Source: Reticulascus tulasneorum
Lineage: Eukaryota > Ascomycota > Sordariomycetes > Glomerellales > Reticulascaceae
Assembly: GCA_001557505.1 (NCBI GenBank)
Contig: LSAX01000002.1
Location: forward strand, 558,001-622,000
DNA length: 64,000 nt
Direction of reading: 5' to 3'
Positions 11,727 through 22,006 of the stretch are shown piece after piece (position 1 is the stretch's first letter; the number at the start of each line of letters is the position of its first letter). The notes under the pieces are model-generated. The model searched no databases and had not been told where the DNA came from. It worked only from the letters and a program-made list of their open reading frames with translations. A program made the position numbers and the translations under genes.

Positions 11727-12071
11727 CTACCCATATCGGCACTTGAAACTTTTGACATTGTCGTTGAACCCATTTGGCAGCTCGGGGTTTGTGAGTGGCA
11801 TGTAGAAAGAGTTTCCTGTGCAAAGTTTACCGGTCCATACGGTGCACACGATGCCTCTGTTTATCGTCGCGCTCGTGATTTGTCGGTCGTATGGAGCAAT
11901 CATGTTCCAGCATTTGTCCAGGTCGCTCCGTATCACAATGGACTGGCCTTTGAAGAAGCTGTCCACGTAGAATATAAGATAAGCGTCTATCCGGGCGTCG
12001 ATCTTGGCTGGTGCTGCGTAGGCTCCAGATATTGCTAGTGCTATCGTTGAAATAATAACAGAGATCTTCAT
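11727..12071 (-). CDS. small secreted four-cysteine protein, single copy of the module repeated in the PL7 protein
   Basis: Single exon, 114 aa. The N terminus is a clear signal peptide (MKISVIISTIALAISGAYA, cleavage before AP). The mature part has four Cys, in DKCWN, GIVCTV, KLCTG and SFKCRYG. I see no database-named family for certain. The arrangement 'I..DL.KC.N ... C.G.SF...LTN ... KSF.C' matches, block by block, the second repeat of the PL7 lyase at 29661 (DLGKCHN, ADCRGSS, YDLTN, HKSFMV). A beta/gamma-crystallin-like fold would fit the size and the Tyr/Gly pattern, but that is inference. Expected location is extracellular or cell wall. Confidence 0.75.
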   Translation of the reverse strand: MKISVIISTIALAISGAYAAPAKIDARIDAYLIFYVDSFFKGQSIVIRSDLDKCWNMIAPYDRQITSATINRGIVCTVWTGKLCTGNSFYMPLTNPELPNGFNDNVKSFKCRYG

Positions 12072-13448
12072 CTTGGCTGTCGAAGAGGTAGATGGATATC
12101 TATAGCTTGGTCTTGATCGAAGGCGATGGGTGCGATGCTGAGAATGCTAGATTGGAGGAAAACAATGCCTTTAATAGTTTATGAGAGGAACAGATGAATC
12201 AGTCTCATCCGCTTTGGCTTTCTGTCCGTTTGGTTGTGAATGGACCGGACATGTGCAACTGGCTAATGTCCATGTCACCGAGCCATCCTTGTTCAATACG
12301 AACGAACCGAGCCACTTGTCTGTTGGCTGTCTTTGAGAAGAGCTTAGTTGCAAGATGAGTTTGCACGAAATTGTTATTTTGGCCCCTGAACTATGCAGAC
12401 TCGTATTGAATAGGCTAGCTGGACATAATTAATAGAAACGGAGCGGACCCCACGTAGCAATATTCCAACCCGATCCCGACTCCGACCCCGACCCCGCTGC
12501 AGCGCTAATGAAGCTCAAGTCGCTGGCACTCTTCAACAAAGGGGGCTCAGTAGCCACTATTATGTCTCATTTTTAGCAGGTCTCACTAAATAGGAAGGAA
12601 ATTACATTTATGCTCCCGAATATGTGGAGGCTCGTGTTTCCGCGGTAGCGACCTACAACTCGGCCACAGTTGGCCGGACTGCGCCTAGAAGAGAGGAGCG
12701 ATGCATTATTAAGATCGGGCAACAAACCTCCTCCCAAGCCATCTCAGTTTGTCATTAGTACAAAAATTTTATGTTGCTGTGTTGTTGTTAGCTGGAGCAG
12801 ATGAAGCGTCGTTGCGACATTTCTTAACACCAAATTACCATACTTGAGGCAGCGTTTCCGGATCCCATGCGACGGCCGGAACTGCTTCTGCTGCTGCTTG
12901 TATGCTGCGTCCCGGCTGAAGAATAGGGATATGGCTGTGTCATTATGAGATGGAAACTGTTGAGTGCGCAGTGCAGTATCAAAAAGAATGCAGCTTAACT
13001 AAAACCTTCGACTCATCCCTCACGTCATACATCCGTCAGCATTAGTGACTTAGTTTGTTTTAATCTTCTCAAGTCCAAAAGTGTCCAGCGCAGATATTTT
13101 TCTTTCGCTTTTTCAAATGTCTTCAGAGCGAACTCGTTTGTTACAGAGTGAGGTCCGCTATCCAAACTCAAAACAAGCCTCCAGGTTGATTCCACAATTT
13201 AACGCCAAGGGGTGCATCTGACTCAGTTGGGCCTAGCTGCGGCTGCTGCCAGGTCCCCGGTTACAGAGCTCTTCCCCTCCGTTTCTCGCAACTTGGCAAA
13301 CCTTAATCAGAACAATAAACTCACACATCAACTCCCCGCAGCATTCATCGAGCCAAGCCCCCATCGACCTCACCCTGGGCTAGACATTCACCTCAGCTCC
13401 TCGAGCAGATCCAATCGCATCCCGCGTAGATAAGCATTCTTATCAGCA
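12072..13448. other. intergenic with an orphan coding-like fragment
   Basis: A minus-strand stretch about 12171-12420 has no stop and reads like a protein C terminus (DKWLGSFVLNKDGSVTWTLA, two Cys in ASCTCP) ending in TAA, but lacks a start or clear upstream exon. A short CCGACCCC-type simple repeat lies at about 12471-12496. The rest is the promoter side of the DUF218 gene; nothing else seen. Confidence 0.4.
12471..12496. repeat. short CCGACCCC-like simple repeat
   Basis: Imperfect tandem of a CGACCC/CGACTC six-base unit, about four copies. Too short for any functional claim. Confidence 0.6.
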
Positions 13449-14566
13449 ATGGAAAAACCACAATCCCGAATGCCGGACATGGGCATAGTGGCAGACGCAA
13501 TCAACTGCTTGTCAAAATTCCTGGCTCACGAACAAATCGGCAATTCAGACGAAATAAACGACACCTCGCAACTATCTTCGCAAGTTCTTGTGGGAGGTGA
13601 TGGCCAAAGCTTGCCAACAGACGTCATTGTTCTCTGCGTACCTTCAGTTCTCTCTGTTGCCGAGCTTGTGCTCTCCGCCGTCTCGGGGGCATCTGCAAAC
13701 AAGGCATTCAGCAGTGGAGAGAAGATTTCCTTGTGCGCTCAACCCTGATTTGAAGTTAAGATGACTCTGACATTCTGAAATCGTACAGGCTTGGCAGAAA
13801 TCTTGTCTTAGTGTTGTGTGGTGGAATTGGCCATGCTACACCTTTTATCTACGATGCTGTGAGGCAGCACCCAAAGTATAACGTGCTAGAGGATAAGATC
13901 CAGGGACAACCAGAAGCGCGCGTTCTACAGATTATTGCAGAGCAATGGTTTGGTCTAACAGTCGCTGATTCCCATTCTATCGATCTTTCTTTAACTTCCG
14001 ATCCCCCAATGCACAATCATGGGACTCTGTTTGTGACGGTAGAAGATCAGTCCACAAACTGCGGAGCCAACGCGTCCGAGTCACGGAAAGCTTTACAGAG
14101 GTGCGGTATCGAACGCCCACGCTCCATCGTTGTGGCGCAAGATCCGACGATGTGCAGGCGAGCAGTGGCATCCTTGGAGAAGGTGTATGCTGACCTTGGC
14201 GACAATGGGCCGCGGGTGGTCAGCTGGCCCACCTTCGTACCAGAAGTGTCTGTGAGAGCAAGTGGAAACCAGGCGGAAGCGAATGACGATCTCTCACGCT
14301 TGCTGGAGTTTTCGATGTCTGGACCCACTGGTGTGAGACGAGGAGGTCTCTGGGACATGAGCCGCTTCGTAGATTTAGTCACGGGAGAGATCCCGCGATT
14401 GCGAGATGATATAAACGGGTACGGTCCTAACGGAAAGGGATTCATCACACATGTAGATGTTCCAAACCATGTTGAAGAGGCCTGGAGAACAGTCGAGAGT
14501 TTCCTGGAAGAGGTGAGAGGGGCTTCTGGCATCGGAGAACAGTTGAGACGTGGAAATCTCAATTGA
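13449..14566 (+). CDS. DUF218 (YdcF-like) domain protein
   Basis: Exons 13449-13732 and 13789-14566 (56-bp intron, donor GTGCGC, phase 2) give 353 aa. The first part (residues about 14-95) has a helical lead-in and the strand DVIVLCVPSVLSVAE. The exon join restores LGRNLVLVLCGGIGHATPF, the glycine-rich VSGG.GH-like core of the YdcF/DUF218 fold. Further conserved features are EARVLQIIAEQW and GANASESRKAL (the family's 'T.eNa..s' loop), followed by IVVAQDPTMCRR. Bacterial YdcF binds S-adenosylmethionine, but no reaction is established for fungal members. No signal peptide or membrane segment is evident, so a cytosolic protein is likely. Confidence 0.85.
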
Positions 14567-15534
14567 GGTTCAAGAGTTACAGACGTATTAACCACATATG
14601 TTTCATACGTTTAAAGTTCGTCAAAGTTGGAGGCAGTGATGGTTATTAGCCAAAGTAGGCTCTGTTATTCAGCACCAGCTTGGTGCAAAGGGTAGTAATT
14701 GTATCTGAATAATCCTTGAATCGCTAGTGCGGTTATCGTTATCGTCGCGAAAGTCTTCTAAATTCTGTTTTGCACCAAGATTGCCGCAGTCTGTAGACTG
14801 AAAGACGTTCCGCCGAGCCTAGGATCGGAGACTAAGGGTTCAACAGAGTCCAGAAGCCAATGAGTGGCCGGCAAGACTAGCTTCAGTTTCACAGGCCCAA
14901 AAGGCGCATCGTCATCAGATATAACCATTCAAACCTTCTTCCTGCTAATTCGTGCTAGCCTTCTATCGGCATAATAAGCTGTACCATCTGAACTACCGGC
15001 TTGCCAATGACATCCGGCTACATGCCGTGCCAGCTGCCGAATCGGAGCTATTTCAATACCCATAGTGGATAGCTCGATTTCCGGATGGATATGATGCACT
15101 AGTGGTTTAGTGTCCTAGAGACCATCTGAACTATCGCCTTTAGCATGGAACATGGAAGCCATCACCGGCAATAATTCATACACTGAGTCGTGCTCGAGTA
15201 GAGCTATCAGGAACGGAACGCAAAGCTCTAAACTTAAAAAGCTGGACATGGGAATGTGGATGCGAGTCATACTCGGCATTAAACTGCGCCCAGTTGTGTG
15301 TACGCGTATGACTAGTGGAACGAGCTATATCCGACACATCGCCTGTCCTTTGGCACCCTCTGCCGCTTGCTTCGTACTTCTTCCTCTGCCATGGATATCC
15401 TTGTCCACGCAGTCCATTGCGGCATGTCGCCCACCCTTCCAAGACTCGGAAAACCTTCAGCGATCAGCTCTGGTCTCGGTCAACCACTTTTGACCTGTAA
15501 CTAGGCAGAGCAGGGTTGAAATCCTCTCGTCAAT
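14567..15534. other. intergenic
   Basis: Between the DUF218 gene and the PTH11-like gene, both on the plus strand. The short overlapping frames at 15150-15500 do not resemble a known protein. Nothing else seen. Confidence 0.55.
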
Positions 15535-16833
15535 ATGCAAATGCCGAATCTTTCTGCCAGAGTCGCTGCCAAGCCCACTGGACTATTTGACGACAGACGA
15601 GCATTATTGATTATTATCACGGCAGTGTCTCTAGCATGTGCCACGACTATTGTTTCTCTCCGATTTTATGTCCGTGTCTATTTGATCCGAAAACATGGGT
15701 TAGAGGACTATTTTCTCGCTTGCTGCTACGTGAGTCTTGAAGCCCTGGAGACGATGGCTCATTGACAAGCGAACTCAGTTCTTAGTAGTCGTAACTGCAG
15801 TCATTTTATTCATAAGTGGGTCTATTGAAACTGGTATAAAGGGATGCTCTAACCACGACTTGGGGCAGATGCTCACTTTGGGGATGGCCGTCACATGGAG
15901 ACGCTTGATGTGCAATCGTTTGAACTGACACAGAAGGTATGGACAACCCTTCCAGCTATATTCAATCTAACATAGTTAGATCCAGTATTTCTTTGTCATT
16001 ATGTATCAAATCGTCTTATGTTTGATCAGAGTGACTTTCCTTGTCCAATACCGACGGGCGTTACCACTGCCTAACTTCCAAAGAGTTTGTGACATAGTCA
16101 TAGTTGTTGCCATCCTTGTTGGAGTACCACAAATTGTCTCTCGGATATTTTCCTGCACGCTTATCTCGTATTTCTGGAGCCAGAGCCCAACAGCTGAAGG
16201 GGTCTGTATAGACTTCCTAGCCTGGTGGATCGCCACATCAACAATCAACCTTGTCCTAGAGTTGGTGATTCTGGCAATGCCGTTGCCCATTCTACGGACG
16301 CTTGCGCTACCGAGGATGCAGAAGTTAGTCTTGATTGCGACGTTTAGTCTTGGCTTCTTGTGAGTTTTAGTTCATCTACAAAGTATCGTTTATTCTAATT
16401 CATAAGCTGAAGTACTTGCGCGGTACCCATGGCACGGCTTTTGACAGCCAAACTCGTGTTAACCACAGAAGACGACGTAACTTATAACTTTCCTCTAAGC
16501 GAGATTTGGTGCATTCTAGAACTTTGTTGTGGCCTGATATGCGTTTGTATACCAACCCTTCGACCACTAGTGAGAGGATCATTGGGTAGCTCGTTTAAGC
16601 TAGAACTCAGCACCCAAGCAGTGTCTCAAAACTATGGCGACGCCCAAGCCCCAATGACCCCGACAGAGGGCTTGAGAATGGTCGTTAGCCATGGGCAATC
16701 GGTGGCATCACGGTCTTTAACGGGGCAGAATCTTGTCGCGGACGTGAGCCTCCGCAAAGAAGCTAGCACCATAGCCGCCATAGCCAGCTCAGATGAACTG
16801 ACAGAGGAAAGGAGAGAACCAAATAACCCATAG
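15535..16833 (+). CDS. PTH11/rhodopsin-domain-type seven-helix membrane protein
   Basis: Five exons, best fit 15535-15729, 15779-15815, 15869-15936, 15980-16359 and 16413-16833, total 366 aa. Hydrophobic segments start at LLIIITAVSLACATTIVSLRF and continue with VVVTAVILFI, IMYQIVLCLIRVTFLV, DIVIVVAILVGVP, TINLVLELVILAMPLPIL and the last near WCILELCCGLICVCIP. This order, the phrase GLEDYF after helix 1, FGDGRH before helix 3 and PLPIL after helix 5 match the fungal rhodopsin-domain (PTH11-like, SAT4-type) family. The Ser/Thr-rich C-terminal tail is probably cytoplasmic. These proteins sit in the plasma membrane and are thought to act as sensors; no ligand can be inferred. The second intron is uncertain: 15816-15868 (53 bp) or 15834-15868 (35 bp). 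Confidence 0.8.
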
Positions 16834-17391
16834 GACTCTTTTAAGCACTAGAAGGCAGGGAAAATAAGCTTCAATCTTGAATTATAGTTCCTGCTCCTAC
16901 TATAAGAATATAGCTTATGACAATACATGAATATACAAAACCTCGTACATCTTGTGCTCTCAACGGACCGCAAACCAGTTTCAACAGGCACTTGAATATT
17001 CATGTGTTTATGCTCACCATTAGGTGCGCTATATCTCATCTTGTACAACACTATCTTGCGGTATTCCAAGAGCAATTGTAGAAGCGACTCAGGGCACACT
17101 TACCGCAGCCTAGTGGCGACTCTTTGGGGTGTCAGCCAGGATAAGTTCAAGTGGTCTCAATGAGAGGATGACCAACAAATGAGGATGATTAGAGGAGCCC
17201 CAGTGCGAGGCTTGATTATCACTCCTTCATATGCTAGTGTGTAAGGTTGTGAAAATATGCTTGTCTGTGATGCTATTGCTCTTCTATGATGCTGTTGCTC
17301 TTCTATGATCTATGTTGAAGTTTATAAATACCGCCACTCTCCACTGATGTACAACCTTTTAGTTCCCACTGATGCTGCGCCAATTAACTGC
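16834..17391. other. intergenic (convergent 3' ends)
   Basis: AT-rich stretch between the 3' ends of the PTH11-like gene and the lectin-like gene. It contains a 19-bp direct repeat (see separate entry). No gene seen. Confidence 0.55.
17268..17305. repeat. two-copy 19-bp direct tandem repeat
   Basis: Two adjacent near-identical copies of TGATGCTRTTGCTCTTCTA, differing at one base, followed by the start of a third (TGATC). Non-coding, downstream of both flanking genes. Confidence 0.7.
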
Positions 17392-18776
17392 TCACTGATA
17401 GTCTAGATCGGTCGAAAACTCAAACGCGCCGTTTCCAGTTCGCTTAACCTCTCTCATGTTAGTGTACTTCCAGGCAGACCCACAACACGAAGCCTGACGC
17501 CTGGCATAGTACATTCTCTGATTCATCTGGCCGCCATAGTACCACGCGACGACGCTGAACGGGTTCACCTCGTACTCGTACAAGTTGGTATCGACGGTGG
17601 CGGTCGACATCTCAGTCTGACCACTCCAGCCATCGTTGCCAGCCCGGAATTGCACCATGCGCATCCCGCGCTTGGACGTGCAGAAGATGCACTGGTTGTC
17701 CCATTTGACATACAGGTCAATGATCCACTCGCCATTTGCTGGGTTCTGATAGGAGACGGCCGAAAGCGCGTTGTTAAGCGTGAAGTCCTTCCAGTGGTCG
17801 TTGGGGCGGGGTTGCTGTACCCAGCCCCCGTTGACCCAGCGCACCTCTTTGAGCTCATAGGGCCGCTCCCAGCTCAAGCTAACGGCATCTGTATATATAA
17901 CGCTGATACGCTCGCCGTTGCGCCACTGCACTGCCGTTACCGACACACCGCCGTTGAACTCCCCACTGGTCGCCGAGGCCACAGGATTGCCTCCGTTGCC
18001 GACGGTCCAGTGGCTCTCGGTCCCCGATAGTGCAATCTCATAGATGGTACCCCTGCCTGTCTCCTGTTTCCAGTCAACCGAGGGCGACTTCTTAAGTAGC
18101 GCAATGACGTCGAGGGCCACTAGGGCCCAGTTGGTGTACGTTGTGCGATCCCAGGAAATCCAGAATAGGCGGTACTGCTGGACGCCGGATGTATCCTTCC
18201 ACGTCACGGCCGAGGCTGGATAGCCGACGTAGCCCACGTTTGTCTTGAAGTCGTCGTCCAGTTGCCTAGTTACTAAAATTAGTTCTTTGCTTCAACGCTT
18301 GAAAGTTCTTGGAGGCAGGCCAGAGAGATGGAGATAAATACTATGGGAATCACTCACCAGCCTGTGGAGGGCTTGTAGAACAGAGAAGCCATGGGATACA
18401 TGGGTTTGCGGTTGTCATCGTCACCAATGGAATCTTTCTGCTGGTAGAAGAGACGGATCTCGACATCGCCCTGTCCATCGCCTAGCTGAACCAGGGTGGC
18501 CGTCAACGCGCCGTTTGGCTTGGCCCAAAAGCCCATGGCATTATTAACCCAGCCGGCACCATTGCTGGATCTGCCACTCTCCATGAGCATACCGTCAGCA
18601 CGAATATGGTAGTTGCGTAGGTTGTTGATGGTGTTGCTGTTGGAAGACCATTGCACTGTTGCCGTTCCGGCTCCCACATTGACCTGGGTGCGTTTGGATA
18701 AAGGAGAAGCCGAGGCAAAGATGGCCATGCACCCAAGAGTGACGGCGAGGATGGAGGAAAAGGATCTAACTGCCAT
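17392..18776 (-). CDS. secreted fucose-lectin-like beta-propeller protein
   Basis: Exons 18776-18358 and 18265-17392 (intron 18357-18266) give 430 aa. The N terminus is a signal peptide followed by a Kex2-like site (LSKR at residue 29), so the mature protein is extracellular. The body shows repeating strands ending in aromatic pairs (IRLFYQQ, YRLFWISWD, ISVIYTD, IDLYVKWD, RMYYARRQ) with interspersed Trp/Gly turns, as in the six-bladed fungal fucose-specific lectin family. Two CC/C pairs near the C terminus are unusual. Family placement is by pattern only; a sugar cannot be assigned. A TATA-like element lies about 110 bp upstream of the ATG. Confidence 0.65.
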
Positions 18777-19593
18777 GGTTACAAATGCAGCTAGGGCAAT
18801 TAAGAAACAATGTAATGGGAAGAGCTGAGAACGCTGGTGTTTTGAGACTGGTGAAGCTATTAGAAGAGGATATTGCCTGCAGTTTATATATCGTACAACA
18901 TCGCATGGAGGCCACTGAGATGAACATCGTTGAAGCGGCTTGGCTAGCTTCCGTTGGCTTGGTGTTGCTGGTATGGGCCGCGGAGATCGTCTCTTCAACC
19001 TTTCTTGTGGGGAATCACATTGCAGTTGGGATGAACAGGGAACTTGGCCAATCAAAATGAACAGAGGGGGGCTGAGTGCTTAAGCTTTATTGTGGCTGAA
19101 CATGTTTTGGGCTGCTTGGAACCAGCTGAACGGTTTGGCCGATGCAACCCTTGAGTCCCAATTAGGAATGGCTCTCACGGCCATTCCGCCGCCAGCTGTC
19201 TTGGAGGCATCTGACTGCACGATGGTGCCTGTCGTGTATAAGGCAATTTGGCGACGCATCCAATCTCCATCTAACAATCTTGGAAAGCCCTTAGCTATTG
19301 GTACTATATACAATCTGAGCTAACCTGAGCAGATCTGGCCTCTTACTACTTATGTAGACGAGCGACGAATTGCAAATGCTGTTATCTCAATGCGCAAGTG
19401 CTTTCTCTCTGGAAATCCTCTTCGCCCTTTCAAGCCCTCACATTTTCAAGTTGCGAAAGAGGGTATCTTTACTTACTCTCTACCTTTAATAGCTAGCACA
19501 TTTAAGTTCAAGACTGTTGAACAAACTCGTTCTGGTAGATGAGTTGATGAAATATCTTATGCTATCCCTATTTCTACCTATAATGGCTCCGCT
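18777..19593. other. intergenic
   Basis: Promoter of the lectin-like gene and 3' region of the FAD oxidoreductase gene, both minus strand. An open minus-strand extension of the lectin frame to 19055 lacks secretion features and is treated as upstream sequence. Nothing else seen. Confidence 0.55.
18883..18890 (-). promoter_or_regulatory. TATA box of the lectin-like gene
   Basis: Minus-strand TATATAAA, 107-114 bp upstream of the ATG at 18776. Position and sequence fit a core promoter element. Confidence 0.5.
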
Positions 19594-21174
19594 CTACAGT
19601 TCGCGCTTTGGGTCAACCTCATCGTCCTCGATCAAGCTAGGTAACTTCATAGCTTCCCGTATTCTCTCTTCGGTCAACAGATAATCCTGTGGCAGCTTGC
19701 CGTCTTTTACCACATCACTTCCAGACCGTCCGTTCACAATCATCTCCACGACAGCTTTTGCGCACATCGGTCCATTCGGTAAACCATGGCCAGTGTATCC
19801 CGCTGCAAGAAATAGGCCTTTCATGCCAGGCATCTCGCCCACCCACGGCTTATTGTCTCTCGAGTATCCCATTATGCCCGCCCAGGCATATTCAGCTTTT
19901 AAAGCATCTCGCCCCTCTACTTCCCCCGGGAGTTCGATGGCTTTGAGAACGGTCCTCCGAAGGTATGCTATCGCGTCCGGATCGACGATTGAGTCGTCCG
20001 CGGTGTCAGGGCCGATGCTGGGTAGTGATCCGTCATAGTGACCGCCACCAAAAATGAGATGCGTCTTATGATTTGGACCGGGAAAATAGGGCCGTTGGAC
20101 AAGATAGTCGTCCTCGTCTAGATCGCCACCAGAATTGGGAGAATGAGCGATCAACGCGTGTGAGCGTGGAATAATGTCCGGCGGGGTCTTCTCTTGAGCC
20201 GGAGGAATAAGCGCTGTCACGTAGCCACGAGCTGGGACTATTAAGGGAGACATGCTGTGGAGCAGATGGGATGTGTACGCATTTGTTGCGAGAATAACCT
20301 GGGGCGCCTGAATGATTCCTCTTGACGTATGAAGGCTCCATTGATTTTGGTTGTGCGTTATGCGCTCCACGGGAGTGTTGGTTTGAAGATTGATGGCTTT
20401 GGTCTCCAGTAAGGACCGGATCATATGTGTGACAATCTTATACGGCCACACAGTCGCCGCAGCTCTGTTCACAAGTGCGCCATTTGCTCCTGCTTTGACA
20501 CCAAGCAAGCTCAATTCAGCCGAATCCGTCACTACTTCGATGGTGGCTCCAACCTCTGGATTCTCTCGCTTAAGGCGTTCCACCTTAGGTATGATTTGGT
20601 CCAGACCTTCCTGGGTCCAAAAACTCCGCACTGAAGGCACGGCGCGATACTCACACGGCACATTATGTTTGATGATGTATGAGTGCACTTCGTTGCAGCC
20701 TGCGATCTCAAATGCGCCAATCTGTGGACTCCGAGCATACGGGACAGCTTGAAGATGCCCTCCGTTCTATATCAGAAAGATATTAGAGTCAGTAACGAAT
20801 CAATTGCCGCAAAATCCTGCTGCCTGGATACATGCGCAGGCGGCTGACATGTGAAATGACGAAAGGCGGCAAAGAGAAGTCTGGAAATTTGACGTGTTGG
20901 ATATCGTAGACTTGGAACATGGACATACTCGGCCAGACGCTCCCCAGCACAACTCCCTCGCTTCCAAGGCTACAATATCCAGCTTCTTGCCGCTTTCGAC
21001 AAGGTAGCGCAAGGCGCTGGCGCCTGTAATGCCCGTACCGACCACGACAACATCTGCTCTCAATGGCAAGTCTTCGGTGGTTCGATATCCCTGGAGCTCA
21101 GGCTCCGAAAGCCAGAATGCTAAACTCGAATTGGCATTTGGTAGCGGGCTGGGCGCCTCGCGGAGAGAAGGCAT
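19594..21174 (-). CDS. FAD-dependent oxidoreductase (DAO family)
   Basis: Exons 21174-20929 and 20766-19594 (162-bp intron) give 472 aa. The N-terminal Rossmann motif VVVVGTGITGASALRYL (residues about 40-56) binds the ADP part of FAD, with acidic EAREL at the end of strand 2. The exon junction restores GRNGGHLQ, the family's flavin-contacting GxNGGH signature. The middle has the substrate domain, and the C terminus has GIMGYSRDNKPWVGEMPG and AAGYTGHGLPNGP, typical of DAO-type amino acid/amine oxidases such as gamma-glutamylputrescine or pipecolate oxidoreductase-like proteins. It probably oxidises a secondary amine or amino acid; the substrate is not readable. No signal peptide or clear C-terminal peroxisomal tripeptide is seen (ends KREL). 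Confidence 0.88.
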
Positions 21175-22006
21175 TTTATTGCGAAGGGAAGAACAGAGAA
21201 AGGACGACGCTCGATAATCGTTCTAGAAGAAACCTTCGAAAGTGTCGCAGTGGATTAAGCGTGAGGTTGCATTGCGGCTTTCCTAAATAATCTTGGCGAT
21301 AAGCCGCAGCCGACAACCGGAGAACGAACTGTCCAACCAATTTACGAGAAACGGGTGAAAATGCGACGATGTTCCCCGAAGCTCCGCCATTTCAAACTTT
21401 ACAACCGGACAATACGAAAAGGCAATATCCAATAGAGAGACATTGTGGTGAGTGGTGTGTGGTGTGGTGGCCTGTTTCACTTCATGCCTCCTGTGCTTAT
21501 AATCCTTGTTGGGGTGGACCGCACAACGCAAATCTGTTCGTGCTGGCTTTCCAGCCGACCAAGCTTGAAGCGCCAATGAGTCTTGCATTGCTGGCTACTA
21601 CTATGTCCATAGCCAACGCGTATGTAGATTATACATTTTATAGGATTGCAATTAAAACCTCGCTCTTTAAGCTACTTGCCATGACCTACTCCAGATCTCA
21701 TCCTCGAAGGCACTGGTACCTGCCATGGGAGTTCTTCAATAGTGCGTGGGCACGGGTTGCACAGCAAAGACGCCTTGGGGGCATCCCTAGGCGGCTCGGA
21801 GGGGGTACAGAATTAACTTAGGTCTAGGAGGTCGCAAATATCTGACCCAGAATCTTGCAGATTTCGCTGCCCCAGGCCCAAGCCCCTTTGCATTAAAGAC
21901 CCCCACAGACCCCCTATGAACATGCTTCTTTGCTCCACCTTTCTTTCGCTCCCCACAAACTACTCCGTAGTGAGTTAGTCTGGTAGGGCTCCATATTCTC
22001 CACGCT
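21175..22006. other. intergenic, divergent promoter region
   Basis: Between the FAD oxidoreductase (minus) and the ankyrin gene (plus). Short frames on both strands lack coding character. Confidence 0.55.

Noticed and set aside
15505..15535. Second tRNA-like GGTTGAAATCC
   Set aside because: The invariant C of the T loop is replaced, and no cloverleaf fits.
18777..19055. N-terminal extension of the lectin-like frame to 19055
   Set aside because: The extension is not protein-like and would bury the signal peptide; a TATA box lies inside it.
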